DNA of 64,000 nucleotides from Daucus carota subsp. sativus (GCF_001625215.2 NC_030385.2:7867135-7931134), one strand, 5' to 3'; shown: positions 12,201 through 25,340, counted from the stretch's first letter. Made by a program: numbers and translations. Notes: generated by a model not told the origin, from the letters alone.

Positions 12201-14869
12201 ATGTTTACTATTGACTTGTCCCAGGCTCAAATTGATGGTAATTATGTTCAAGCTAAGTTCACAATACCTGCACGGACAACACCTCCAAAGGCACCTGTTG
12301 CTGCAAGACGGGATGCTGATGCTGAAAAAGATGGACCAAAGAGGCAGAGAGAGCGTAAGTTGATCTTGGATAATATTTGATTATCAAAGTAAATGGACAA
12401 TTTTATTTTATTTTATTTTATTACAAGTGTTGTTACCATACTTACAGCACTTTCACCTCCCCGAAGGAGGTCACCTGTGGCGCGGAGAAGATCACCTAGA
12501 AGAGATATGGATTCATCTCCACGGCGACGTGGTTCACCTATTCGTCGTCGGATGAACTCCCCCTATCGGCGTGGCGATTCACCACCACCTAGGAGAAGAC
12601 CAGCATCTCCATTTAGAGGTTGCTCACCATCTCCACCAAGGAGGTATAATGGATCACCTTCAATGCTGCTTAAAATGTTATCAACCTCTCTTTATCGACA
12701 TCACCAGTGACAAAATATTTAAAATTGATTTCTTCACAGGCCCTCTCCTTCAAGAATTCGCGGTCCTGTTCGAAGACGTTCTCCCCCTCCAAGGCGACGG
12801 TAAGAGCCATCAATAATTGGTGGTATATTTGATGTTACCATATAGCTAGATAAGTAGTACAGTATTTTCACACTAGGCCTTGATAAGTATCATTTTTTGG
12901 CAAATTATTTTACTTACTATTACATGCAAAGTAGAGGCCAGTGCTTGGATGGTGTCACTTGGTATAATGTGGCTGCATGTTATCCCATTTTAAAATTTTT
13001 TGTCTTCAAATGGGTGTATGGAAGTACAAGATAAATTTGTTCTGAAAGTTCTTCAATCTGGGTGCAAGTTCGCAGCTTACTTTTGGGAGACTTAAATAAG
13101 TATTTTTACAAATTTAATAGTTATGGTAATTTGTATAAACAATTAAATATACCCAAATTATCAATGAGTGGTACTTTAGTTGAGAGCATTTTCATGGATA
13201 TAAACCATGTACTAGGTATCAAACTTTTCTCGAGCTTAATCCCCGAAATTGTTCATGAACCTCCTTATCACCTGTTCTCAGACTATCGAGCTGAATTCTT
13301 CATCAAGTTTGGCTTGCTTATAAATCGTGTTCAAGGCTGGCTTGTATGAATCAAGCTTTTTATTTGACCAAACCTCAAAGCGTTTGTGAGCTTCTCGGCT
13401 CTACAACACTATATATGGGTGTTGTAGTAGTTGTCAAAATTGCCTTAATTGATCACTTTTGCTGTTTGATGTTTAACATGTTCGTACTATTTGCTGAAAG
13501 TGTAATAGTTGTGTCAAAAAATGTGAGAAGAAAAAGGTTAGAGCTCTGAAACACAATCCCGGATTGGTACGCGAATGTTTAGGTGGCAAGTTTTTATGTT
13601 GTTTCTATCTAAATGAATCCCTTCCCCCGCGCATATGGGTAGAAAATTAGAATGAACAAATTTGGTACCTCCAGTACTAACAGTTTAGAAATTTTAATCA
13701 TGATTGGCGTTTGGGTCCTATGGGATCATAGTTTGCTGGTTGGTTGTATTGTTAAATTTTCTCCCTTTCCTCTTTTAAACTTAATTCTTCTATGCAGATC
13801 CCCTAGACGTGCTCGCAGCCCACCCAGAAGATCTCCAATTCCTCGTAGACGGACCCGTTCACCTATCCGTAGGCCTCTTCGTTCGCGTTCTAGATCAATC
13901 TCCCCACGGAGGTAACTTAATTGTGAAACAGGAGCATCATATTTTGCTTTGCATTTTTTAGATCCTGTCATCTTATTATTTTTTCCATCATTTGATTTAC
14001 CCTTTTCCTGTTCGAAAATTGACAAGAATATATTTTTCTATGCTTTTGACTTCCATTGAACTGTAGGCTTAATTATATTAGATACATAATCATTTATGAC
14101 TTGCCTTCCCTATTTGTGTGCTTGACCATTTGTTAACAGAGGTAGAGCTCCGCCTGGCAGGCGGGGAAGGTCATCATCCTCCTCCGGATCTCCTGGCCCA
14201 CGCAAGGTTTGTTTCAGTTAAACTAAAGTTATGGATTTCCCTTTCAGTATTTGATGGCAGCTTCTCCTTATTACAGGTTGTGCGGAAGATATCAAGGAGT
14301 CGTAGTCCCAGGAGGTATTTCTTTTGGCATATAAGACTTTTATATCTTCATTTCCCTGTCTCTCCTCTTTTTTTTAAGTGAATTGTTTTTCCTTGATTTT
14401 CTTTTGTCTTGAACATTATTTCTTTTAAATTGTTTCTGCAGATAAGTGGTAACATGAGACATTTACTAATGGCAACTTTGTGTAATAGAGAGTTTTGCAT
14501 GATTATATAGGAATAAACATCTGAATTTCCTTTTTCCATTAGATAATAGGATAAAGTACGTAAACTTTATTAGAAGCCATAGTATTTTATTAAGTGATGT
14601 CTGCAATTTATACATGTATTATGGTTTCAACTGAACTGGTTACTCTGGTTATACTTCTGCAATTCCCTTATTTTGCTATAATATAATCCGAGGCTGTGCG
14701 TGTCCTAGACTGACAAGTCTAAGATTCAGCATAGTGCTAGGCCATGGATACCAAGATTGCATTATAATTATGATGTTGACATATGATCTTTCTTGTTAGG
14801 AGAGGGAGAAGTAGTAGCAACAGCAGTAGCAGCAGTTCACCACCTCCACCTCGGAAGCCACAACCATAG
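9292..14869 (+). CDS. SR45: serine/arginine-rich splicing factor SR45
   Basis: Twelve coding exons: 9292-9476, 10324-10404, 11179-11267, 11901-11947, 12057-12137, 12225-12354, 12448-12643, 12740-12799, 13798-13911, 14140-14206, 14277-14314 and 14800-14869. All introns are GT-AG and the phases join into one frame of 385 codons plus TAG. The order is an N-terminal RS domain (1-62), an RRM (about 99-176, RNP2-like LCIRQL and RNP1 KGLGYVEF), and a C-terminal RS domain full of RSP and RRRSP units with a final Ser run and SSPPPPRK. This RS1-RRM-RS2 layout is SR45, the plant relative of RNPS1, a nuclear speckle protein that acts in splice-site choice and the exon junction complex. Arabidopsis SR45 is 414 residues, slightly longer. 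I chose ATG 9292; the frame opens further upstream only with non-ATG codons. SR45 transcripts are alternatively spliced in other plants, and the short exons here would allow it. Confidence 0.95.
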
Positions 14870-16246
14870 AAGCTTTGCAAAGCATGTGATTTTGCTATTG
14901 AGCTGACATGTGTCTGAGCTTGATGTAATGTAGCCTTTCTATGAGCATGTAGGAGCAGGACACATTAGCAACCTGGTTCATAATGTATTGTGATCTTTGA
15001 CGATACGAGACTCTGCTCTCTTTTTCTCTCTCTACCATTTTCCTTTCCTTTTTCTAATTTTGGCTGGGTATATTTGTCTGAGTTTGACTAGTGATTTGGA
15101 AATGCCAAGAATTGGATTCTACATAATGTGGGTCTGCAACAATATTTTTCAGTTGTCACCATAGCGTATAAATGCTTGTTATATGTTATATTTTGTCCTC
15201 TATTATATTTGTCATAACATTATTTCAAGTGTCAACAAAACTAAAAAAAAATGAATTCACGCCTGTTTATTTGCCAGACTTGAACATATGAAAGAATATC
15301 AAGAATTATTTGTCAATATCTTTTATTTTATCATATAATCTTGTTCCGATTAAATCCTATGTACAAATATTTATTTAAACTAACTTTTTATATTTTTAAT
15401 AAATTATGTAAAAAAATTCATGTAAAATATAACACAGTTTTTAACAATACTCTCAGACAAATCTTGATGTACATATAAAAGGATATAAAAATTCAGTTAA
15501 CTTATATTATCATATTATCTGTTTTCATTAGATACTCTGCAAAATTTTGTTTTGAACTAATTTTTTATATATTTAATGAATTGTGTAACTAAATTTGTGT
15601 AAAATGAATCATATGAGATCGAGATTTCGTTGGCTATCCGCTATCCCGATTATACATTAGAAAAAAAATGAGTGAGTTACATGTTACATAACCCATATTT
15701 TCAATATTTAATTTACAAGCCAATTTGCTGTGCCATTCTGTTTGTTATTTTCAATGCTTTGCTTGAGCGAGTCCCTTCCACGTAAAACTACCGAAATAGG
15801 CATAGCCGGCTTCCAAATTATATCTGACACAAGTATGAAAAATTTTAACAGTGCTCACTAGTCTGTGAATAACATTGAAAGTAATGGTAAAGAAAGTTCA
15901 TGTTCCAATAAATATAAGTAGATCAAAATACACCTAATACCCTATCACAGTAGTCTTGACTATTCTATGGTTTGGGAGAGCCTTGCGATAATCTTCCTAA
16001 GAATCTAATTACAGATCAGATGCAAAGGCCACAAAAGATCTTACAAACAAATTTCAATTCCAATCCTCTATTTATCATATTGGCTAGCATGGCTGGCTAG
16101 GAAATTGATGACAAGCCATAGTCTGCACTGCACAACTGTTATGGATGACTCTGATCTCAGATTACGTACCAGATATAGACGATACTGCCACCACTCAGTA
16201 GGGAACACCACCCCAAAACCATAACAGCGAGTTCCAATTTCTGATT
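14870..16246. other. SR45 3' region and intergenic
   Basis: Presumptive SR45 3' UTR followed by AT-rich DNA up to the convergent Iojap gene. The chance minus-strand frame at 16068-16250 overlaps the Iojap 3' end but is not itself a gene. Confidence 0.5.
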
Positions 16247-19200
16247 TCAAGTATTAGATGGTCGTCTGTTTTCAGATGGAAGCTCAATTTGAGTAGCATT
16301 GGCATAGAACTCTTCCAGGTTGTAGTAAGCTCGCTGTTCTGGAAGAAATATGTGGACAACTACATCACCTAAAACCAGCAAATTCAATTTATATCAACTT
16401 CGAGTCAAGGCATTACAATGGAAGTCATCCTACATATTATCTACCCATAAGAAGGCCTTAAAACATTAGTGTTCAGGAGCAGGTAACTACAAAATAGACA
16501 TATCATTCTAGATGGCTATAATTAGTGACAAAAAGAACATTATAAATTTAAGGCATTTTATAAATAGATCAAAGCTTGCCATTCGTGATTTTTTTGTTAC
16601 ACAAGTCCTATTGTTTTCTTAACTCTTCAGGGGGAGTAATTGATATGTCCTCATTAAAAAAACTGCTTGTAGATGAAAAAACCATTAATGGTGCCTCTAC
16701 TGTTGATAATTACATTAACGCAGGTGGAAGTTTAGGAAACATAACTATAAGAACAAATAATGTTGGATTAATTTCACAGAGAGTTCGTTAATGCATTAAA
16801 AGGTATTTTAGACAAGCTGACAGGCATCGAACTTAGAGTATACCCAAAATCAAGTGAAACCATCTAGATCATTTTAAACCCCATGCAAGTACATTTGAAG
16901 TAGTTCTTGTGACTTAATATTGCCTAAAACAAGTCAAAATTCAAACTTTAATTTATCATTTGTTTGGATCATTTTGTTGTTGATGTTTAACTTATGCTTT
17001 TCTAGCAATAAAATTATAGAACCATAAGTTGGTTGAACATGCGAGTGACAATATTACCTTTTTATCAAATAAAACTACAAAACTTAAATAAGTTGCTCAA
17101 AAAAGTACCCCCTGTCAGTTTCAATCTATAAGCTGAATTTTTAACTTCAAGTAGCTACGAGTATTTAATCATTAATAAGCACATAATAAAAAAAGAGAGA
17201 AAACTGAACAAGTCATTGACACATAGGTTAATAAACCAACTTATGGTTGATACGTAGGAACAGATGATTTGATAAGAGAAACTGGTCTTCGGGTATCTAG
17301 CCATGGCCATGATCAGTATAGGTGTTCTTAGATGTGTAGAACGAGTTGCGATATTTCGTTCTATCCACATAATTTCAGGAAATAAAATATAAAAGAATAT
17401 ATTAATCCTAATGATCCAGCGACTTTCTTGATAGTTGAAAGGTAACGCTGAAGTACAGAGAAAATAAGGAATGAAATTGCCAAAAGGAACTTCGCTTGAA
17501 CTGACCATCAACTCCCTGCTGCTCTATAGCTCAAGAAAAGAAATGAAAAGGAAGTGAGCTAACTCGAGTAGAGTATATCTTTATTCTCATCCAATTAATT
17601 AGTTTTGCAGAAGAGAGTGACTTCTTGAATCTTGGATCGAGAGCCCCGGTACTTCCTATACCTATGAATTCCATTAGAACTAAAAATGATGCTCAGAAGA
17701 ATCGTTGGTCTTCATTCCTAAGAAATAGCTATTTATAAAACTTAGGGTGTTCATGGTGCCGGTAGGTGGTGAGGTATTTGGCTAAAGCCACAAACCAACC
17801 ACCATATGCAGTTTTATCAACTTCTCAAACCACAGAAATCAGTAAATCACACTACAAAATGAGGTATAGTGTGGTGTGGCCGTGCGGGTGCTTTACGCCT
17901 AAATGATTAATGAGTGACAATTCTTATTAACTACTCCCTCAGTCCCATTTGATTGTTTGCATTTAGGACAGAGGATTCGACAAACATTTTAAGGCTCCTA
18001 TAGAGTATTGTTTCACAAACTATTTTAATTTTTTTCCTTTTGAATAAAAGTATAATGTTTAAACTTTATTCAAAAAAAAATAAATTAAAAATAAGTTATG
18101 AAACTATACTTTATATATACCTTTATATACGTGGCAAACAGTGAAAAAAGAAACTGTAAAGAAATGAGTGGGACGGAGGGAGTATATAATAGTAAAAACA
18201 CAAATACTATTAATAGAAAATAAAAATTTTGATGATACACATTCAATTATCCTAATAACTGATTTGATTATATCTACCCATAGAGCATAAGTGCAAATGG
18301 ACTCTACTGACCTAAAACCAAACCTAATGATTCCATATTAAAAACTTCAGTGTACATCCACATTATTAAAGGCAGGTGGGTGCATAATTTTACATACTAT
18401 TTGTGAGACCCACTTACAGATCCCAAAGCTGAAATGCATGGCCAAATTAGTGAAAGGCAGTGCAAACACAAAAACTACTGAAGTACCTCTGATTGTGTAT
18501 GTAACTATTTTGTGATGTTGATATTGGGCTGAGATAATATATAGAAAGGGGGTAAGTATACTATACACACACACACACCCTTCGTCCCACCTGGTTGTTT
18601 ACGTTCACTGTTTGCATGCATTTTGAGACTCCTATAAAGTATAGTTCCATAACGTTTTTTTGATTTACTTTTTTTCTTGAATAAAAGTTTAAACGTCAAC
18701 CTCTTATTCAGGAGGGGGGGGGGGGGGGGGAAGAAAAATTATTATGGAACTATACTTTATAGGAGCCTCAAAAAGCGTGCCCAAAAGTAACGTAGAGAAC
18801 CTGTTGGGACGGAAGGAGTACTATATTATTAAAGCTAAACATACGAAAGTTTGATTGGTTGGTTTGTAGTTTGGTACAGTCACTTGCAGTCGTGAGATCT
18901 CCTCTATCAATTAGATCAGAATCGTTAGATTCAATATTAAATAATGTTCAATTTTTCAATTTTTAAGATGCTTTAAGGTATAAATTTTGATCCACTCAAC
19001 AATATATCAAAACAAATTATTAATCTAAACATATATAAAAAAATTATCAACTATAAAAAAAGACCTGTGCATCACACGGATTATAGTAACTTGTATTTTA
19101 TTTATAAAAAAAGTGGTGTGGTGTGGCACGAAGTATGAACTGAATTAATAAAATTTTAAACCACAACCTGCAATGAAGTATGAACTGCATTATCAAAATT

Positions 19201-22167
19201 TTAAACTACAACCTGCATTGTACACTTCGAAAAATATTTAATGTGCAACCACACCGAGAAGTTTAAAACCGCATATGGTGCTGCAGTTTGGCCAGTTTGA
19301 TAAACACAAACCTAATTGGTGTAAAATTTAGGAGGCAGACCAAATTCTTGATCAAAGCTACTGTTCGGGTTGGTGAGATATACACAATTCTACCACTACC
19401 CGGAGCAGAGAGGTCGATTCCTTGAAGACAGTGTCATTGAGTAAAAGTTTCGGAAGATGGTGATTTATGTATTTATATGAGAAACTGTGAAAATATTACA
19501 AAAGGCTGGTGAATGTCGTACCACATTCACATTTAATTTCACTCCACATAAATATATAATTGCTGAATTACTGAGGAGGAACACTAACCAAAGTCCAGTA
19601 ATGTCCATGAGTTGGGCTTCGCATCACCAGTTACCTCCCTCCGGTAGTCATTCTCGGCCAGGTCTTTTATTTTATGACTGCATTTAAACATGAACTATAT
19701 AGTGTTTTTTTTCTGGGATTGAGATTCACGCAGGTATATGCACTTAGGCTTCCATCATTAACATGAAATAGATCATTACCGAATAGCCTCAATTTGAGGG
19801 CGAGAAAATGCGGTGGTAATTATAAAAAACCGAGTCCAGTACACCAGAGGCTTCACGAAGAGAACCCTAATATCCCCAGCCTTCGCATCACTTGCAACCT
19901 TGGCTGCTGCTACAGCAACTGCATATAGCAAATTTTAGGTAATAACCTTGTCAACTACCAGTAACATTATTCTTTCTTCCTCTGACTATATCAAAGATGG
20001 AAGTTTAGGTAAAACAGTATCATGCTTGAAGAGTATATAGTGGTAGCACCACAGTAGACAGCATGTATCATTTCAAAGTCAATGGGGGCAATGAACATAT
20101 AAAGACGCAAGAAGTTTTAACAGTTTAGTCATTTTATGGGTAGATGTTCTTACACGCCAAGCTTTCAGCATCATCATCAACTTCTGCTATAGGAGATTTC
20201 TGATCATTTCTCGTATAGACAACTTTCCCATATTTTTTAAATAAGTCGTCATACATATCATCTGTATCTTCACTTGTATTCTGCAAAACAGAACACTTAT
20301 GCTGACAAAAACTCAAAGAGCCCAAAAGAAGAGAATAAACTCAGATACTGCATATTAGGTTAATAATCAGATGCATGCCAGGTACAGAGTAAAAAATGTT
20401 ATTATCTAGTTATGTAATCAATTTGTCAGTTGCAACTTTTTGAGATAGAGACAACATCTTGCATGAGTGCATGGTGATGGAGAATAAGAAGTAGGCATAG
20501 TTTCTTATAGATCAGTAGACAGCATTTTCATAATTATAGGGTCCATTTTTTCCTAAATCCTGTTTAATACGATTACATCTACTATATTGTAGATTATAAT
20601 CAAATTCTGTAAGTTAGCTTCTAGGGATGAGCTAGTAAAGCATCATCTCCAAATTCAGACTAGGAACACCTCCCCACTAGACCTAAAAAACTTCTTGACA
20701 CGAAGGCCAAGGCATCGACTATATTACCTAATGCTTCGATCTTCTCCGACTTCTCAACAAATACACCTTGTTAAAATGCTTTGATGCAGTAAAGGTTACC
20801 TTTTTACGTTTTAGTGCTCATCCACCATCTCTTTGACGCATATACTCAATGAAGACTATGCAAGTTTTAATTTAAATTGTTTGGTTCTACTGATTTAGGT
20901 AATTATATTCTTCGTGATATAATACATGTGTTTCTTGTATACGAATCTACGTACTGTTTTTTGTAAACCAATGCAGATGTATTGGTGTTTGTTGTATTAG
21001 AAACTGTAGGAGATCCCACATGAGTTAGTGGCCTACGTCGATTTCTCCCAATAATTTGCAATTATACCTTTTTCTACCTAGGATGAGTCCAGTTATCTAT
21101 ACAAAAGATACTGTTATCATAATTCTTCATTCGCTTGAATTCTTATAACAACGCATAGGAAGCATGTATTCAGTTTTCTTCCTCATAACTCGAATGGGCA
21201 TTCAATATAAATTAACCCTATAAACAATTTTTATAAGAGCATCTCCAACCATTGAAAACCCTTAGCTAAAACGTGACGTGGCATACTATAAATAAAAAAA
21301 TTTAGCCAACAGCTCGAAAACTCATACTCCAACCATATCGAGCTGTTGTCTATAATTTTAGCCGACCTCTTATGGATGGCTAAATTTGTCGAACCTCTAC
21401 AGGTCTGTAAAAAATCTGTAGGAAGATTGCACATCATTTATTACCATATTGAACTGATATATTCTATTTTAACAATCTAAAATATTAATAACATACTATT
21501 TTTAAATTATAGCCAACCAATATAGCCAATACCATTGAAGCAAAATGCCTTACAGGTTCAGCAAATTTTACATAATATCTTACAGGTCCCATTTAGCCAA
21601 CGATTATAGCCAACGCCGTTGGAGATGCTCTAAGTGTTGGCAAATACAGCATCATCGAATTTATTTACTTACACTACTTCCCCACTCCTCCCGGACAAAA
21701 AAAAAAAAAAAAAACTTCACCACAAATCAAACACGAATTCGCTGCAAAAAACGCAATTGTAGATATTAATCAAAGCACAACTCTTGGAAAACTAGCTATA
21801 TCACACAGCTTATCTTATCGAAATAAATTCTACAAGCCAATTAAATTTGGTGCACTCTTATAAATCACAATACACAAACAAGATGAGGTAGCATATACAT
21901 ACAATTAGATACACATATATAAGAAAGATACTACTACACAAGTCTTGGTGAGTTGAAACATACCGAGCCAATAGCCATGGGGGAAAAAGTGGAAAAGCTT
22001 CTGAAAGAGCTCAAGGAAACAGATTTTTCAAACATATTTGATGGGCCAGAGAAGGAAAGCCCATTGGGTCTCCTAAAGATTGTAGCTTTTACACGATACG
22101 GTTCAGCCGGAATTGCATTTCCGGCCAAGTTGGCTACTGGATAAGATGCCGTGCACATAACTTCCAT
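16247..22167 (-). CDS. chloroplast Iojap/RsfS-like ribosomal silencing factor
   Basis: Five exons on the minus strand: 22167-21964, 20280-20154, 19918-19780, 19677-19589 and 16368-16247, with GT-AG introns and consistent phases, giving 226 residues plus TGA. Residues 1 to about 65 are rich in Ser, Phe and Arg and look like a plastid transit peptide. Next comes an acidic stretch with MYDDLFKKYGKVVYTRNDQ, then the RsfS/Iojap (DUF143) domain with SDAKAGDIRVLFVKPLVYWT, AKPNSWTLLDFGDVVVHIF and QRAYYNLEEFYANA. RsfS proteins bind large-subunit protein uL14 and block subunit joining; maize iojap is needed for plastid ribosomes and gives striped leaves when lost. The gene is unusually stretched, because intron 4 (about 3.2 kb) and intron 1 (about 1.7 kb) hold transposon insertions. 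Placement in the plastid type rests on the leader and on similarity to the Arabidopsis chloroplast homologue. Confidence 0.93.
17934..18182. mobile_element. Stowaway MITE in Iojap intron 4
   Basis: The ends read CTCCCTCAGTCCCA and TGGGACGGAGGGAG, and TA lies on both sides (17932-17933 and 18183-18184). The length is 249 bp with no coding content. Confidence 0.85.
18575..18818. mobile_element. Stowaway MITE with eroded left end
   Basis: The right end is GTTGGGACGGAAGGAG followed by TA. The left end (CCCTTCGTCCCACCTGG) runs into a CA microsatellite that has replaced the usual CTCC. Long internal arms around 18617-18664 and 18738-18775 are complementary. A run of about 17 G residues (18714-18730) sits at the turn between them. 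Confidence 0.75.
18826..19092 (+). mobile_element. possible degenerate Helitron fragment
   Basis: The left part (TATTATTAAAGCTAAACATA) resembles Helitron 5' regions. The right part, GACCTGTGCATCACACGG, looks like a mutated form of the 3' terminal hairpin, but the expected CTAG end is not intact. It lies in Iojap intron 4, directly after a Stowaway element. Confidence 0.35.
21237..21630. mobile_element. PIF/Harbinger-like MITE in Iojap intron 1 (GAGCATC family)
   Basis: It begins GAGCATCTCCAACC and ends CGTTGGAGATGCTC, with TAA duplicated on both sides (21234-21236 and 21631-21633). The 394-bp body is related to the element at 8589-8999. Three-base TAA/TTA duplications point to PIF/Harbinger transposase. 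Confidence 0.85.
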
Positions 22168-23015
22168 GTTATTCTTTTCTGATTACAAATTTTAGAAATA
22201 CACAATTACAAGATATATTTATTGCTAAATAAAGAGGGGGAGAAATGAAAAGAAATTGTACTCAAGTAAATACGTCCACTTAAAGAGAAATGTTTTTTTT
22301 TTTGCCTTTTGATTAAGATTCATTGTAAAATTTGGCAAAAAAAGATTCATTGTAAAAGTTTAAATTATTATGTGAAACGCATTCAAGTGTTCCATTTTTT
22401 ACTATTAATAATCCGAGTATATTTTCGATAATGGTGGTAGAATTATGTAGAATTTATATTAAGTTTTCCGCTAACATAATTTAAAATTTTGAAAATAGTA
22501 GTTGTCATAATTTTTCACGTTATCAAAATATAAAAAATAGCTTATTTTCCCTTTCGTTAAACAATTTTTGTGATATTTTAATATATTTACATAATTTTGT
22601 GTGAACAATTTAGTTGGGATCTTTTTATTCAAAGGAGAAAAAATAGAAAAAGATCTCTGAAATTTTTGTGTTTTTTACCTGAGTCCTAAAGATTTTAATA
22701 TCTGAGTCAATACGTTTTTAAAATTCTTATTAGAGTCCTTCTGTTTTAGTGAACTCGCTGATGTGGGTGGCCTGTGTGTATGAAAATTATAAACAAAATA
22801 AATTATATGGACAAAAAAGATTATAAGACACTCACTTCAGTTTTGTATCATCTATTTCAATATATAGCCGTTATGTTACATAAACGATCATGTATTTATA
22901 TAATTTCTTAGGAGTTATAATTGGGCTTTTGTGAAAATACACTATTTTTTGATGAAATAGAGTGAAAGTATTAATATAATGAATTCAAGGGTTCATTTGA
23001 AGAGTCTTTTATAAA
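22168..23015. other. Iojap upstream region, no other gene seen
   Basis: The first few hundred bases should hold the Iojap promoter. I see no obvious TATA box, no site II motif and no coding sequence; the region is AT-rich. Confidence 0.5.
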
Positions 23016-23290
23016 TGTGATTTCGAATGTTTAATTTGGACCTCTTACAAAACATACATTGTGGAAAGAAATATGTAGGATGTCCATTATAAAAGGTTAA
23101 AGAGAAGTATTGTGGTTTCTTCCGACGATATGACAAAGGTGAAAATGCTAGCAAAATCTCTGACTGTGAAATAGAAATTTGGTCCATGAAAGTTGTCTTT
23201 TGGAAGTAAAAATGGGTGAATTGGAAATTATTAAAAAATGATTGAAGAAAAAAGAGAAGCAAATTGAAGATCTTAAGTTTAGGTTAAGAT
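23016..23290 (+). pseudogene. decayed GRF-type zinc-finger protein fragment
   Basis: Translating the plus strand shows CDFECLIWTSYKT and then, in another frame, GKKYVGCPL, a stop, and KVKEKYCGFFRRYDKGE. Together these trace the GRF zinc finger (C-x3-C, WTS, a GKKY/F-GCP block, then CGFF with a basic tail). Downstream codons resemble the coiled coil that usually follows (KEKQIEDLKFRLRF). A frameshift near 23067 and a TAA make it non-functional. GRF fingers bind nucleic acid. Many plant genomes carry short GRF genes, often linked with transposons, and here a MULE relic lies about 0.8 kb away. Confidence 0.7.
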
Positions 23291-24059
23291 TTCAAAAAAA
23301 AAAAAAAATCTTTGTAATTGTCCATACCTTTGTAGTTAACTTATACTTGTAACTGACTAATCAAATGCAGGCATTTAAATAGTTTATACCGTCAATATGA
23401 AAATTATAATAAAATCATAATGAAAACGGTATATGCTTGTAATAAAATTATTATAGAACTGTATAAACTTTGATTGATTGTTAATGATCCAAAAGACTTA
23501 AAATTTGAAAACATCAAACTATATTTTCAATCAAAATACATGCCAAAAGACTTTTTTTTTTGTCACAACATGCCAAAAGACTTGATCTCAAAAGAAACTA
23601 AAAATTCAAAATTACATAGATAAATTTCCAGAAAAAACATTTTCCAATACATTCAAAAGTACTTAAACAACTTGGTTGTGACTTTATATAAAAATTGACT
23701 TGCATTATGTTTATTGAACTTCATTCTTGAGTTCTAGACATTTAGATGTGAACTTAAAATTTTAACTGGGAGCCAACTGTTGTCAAGTGAGTTTCTTCAC
23801 CCTAACAAACATAGACACCAACACCAAGAGGAGGTTGTGGAAGTGGTGGAGGCAAACTTCGATGTTTTTAGTATTTGTTGGTCTATTTCTCTTCCTCTTA
23901 ATCTGTGGTTTCCTAGAGTTGTAAGTTGTGGTTCAGCTTTTTTTTCTTTTTTTTTGAGTTATTGCATTTTTTTCTCCTCTGCAAAAATAGCATGTATCAT
24001 TAGTTAAAATAGGTGACCAAGTAATAAAGTGCATATTTACATTTAGTGCTGCTTCTACC

Positions 24060-25340
24060 CTTACAGCTTCAATTTGAACTTTCTTCGCATCAATTGTAGA
24101 CCTCTGTATCTCAACTATTTTCTCTGCAATATCTTTGTAATTTGTTTTATTATGACCAGCTTTTAAGCACGGCTATACCTCATCAGCACATTTTTCTTAA
24201 CTTAACATTTGGCCAGCTCCATGTTCACCTAGCTCCTTCCTCCTATTTTTCTTATACCTGCCTGGCAACCTTCTTGCTTTTAGCAAAAGTATATATGGTA
24301 TTTTAGGCCAATAAAATGGCCCCTTCATAAATCTAAGGAGGTGAGAATGTGTATTGACAGAGGAAACAAGGATCGATTTTCTCTTCAATTCTTTTATTCA
24401 TCCATGTGTACATGAAATGCTTGTCAATTCCTATCTCCCACAAGTACATGTCTTACCTACAATGTTAACCACCCACTATCCCCCATCAATGTTCTTGACT
24501 TCGCACTCGTTACCTCTAGTCCAAGGAGATTTGCAAAATCTAGTCTCTCCGATGTTATAATTTATTTTCTTAAATATTTTTGACATATCACATATTCAAT
24601 ACCAAACATCCAATCTATTTTCTTATAAAGCATCTCCATTACCTGTAACCTAATATCATCTAACAATTCAAGAATGGGCTTGTATTATGTCTTAAGAATC
24701 TAGCTATTAAAACACTCTGATAAATCGTTGTCAACCAGTTCAGATTTAGTTAATGTATTAAAAAGGCTATAAGTCAGAATTTTGTTTCTTTTTTTAATAA
24801 GTTGAATGTGGATGGGGGGAGATATCTTTAATTTGATTCATATGCATGTTGAATTCTTTCATTGTTGTTGATTTGGGAGCTATCCAAAAGAGGTTTCCAA
24901 GAACTGTTCATAAATGATTTTTTCTTCAATTAACATATATATGCCCTTACACAACACTTATACTCTCCTCTTGCTAGTAACTGATCAATTACACGCTTGA
25001 ATCCCAATAAAAAACAAAATTGTTAAAGTAAGATACGCATGAATATGTATCAAAAACAAACTTAAATGTACCAACATTAAAAAAAAAACTTAAAAGAAGT
25101 GGTAGGGTATACGTTTTGTTGATTAATCATTAGGGTGTACCTATGACCATCATCAAGCTTTAAGTTATTCTTCAACATGTTAATGAACCATTTCCAAGTA
25201 TCAGTAAACTCAACATCTACGACAATCCAAACTATTAGAAACATCTCATTATTTACATCCCTTCCTATTATAGCCAACAGCTCTCCTTTAGCATAGCTCT
25301 TCAAAAGCATATGTTTAGACTTATTATCTAATTACATCCT
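24060..25340 (-). pseudogene. decayed Mutator-like (MuDR) transposase
   Basis: Minus-strand fragments line up with plant MULE transposases in the right order. Near 25077-25310 is the catalytic-domain block GELLAIIGRDVNNEMF ... IVWIVVDVEFTDTWKWFI ... DGHRYTLMINQQ. Near 24410-24520 is the SWIM finger block (WVVNIV, CTCGR, ELTSISCTHG) with internal stops. Near 24200-24300 is KARRLPGRYKKNRRKE, the basic region, and near 24150 a mutated zinc knuckle (CLKAGHNKTNY, last Cys replaced by Tyr). Stop codons and gaps show it is dead. The upstream part of the protein and the terminal repeats were not located. Confidence 0.8.

Noticed and set aside
13062..13349. 95-codon frame in SR45 intron 8
   Set aside because: It lies wholly in an intron and contains what looks like worn repeat sequence (GAGCTTAATC, TTCATGAACC); no domain.
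16576..16791. 71-codon plus-strand frame in Iojap intron 4
   Set aside because: No family recognised, opposite strand to the host gene and no supporting signals; treated as chance.
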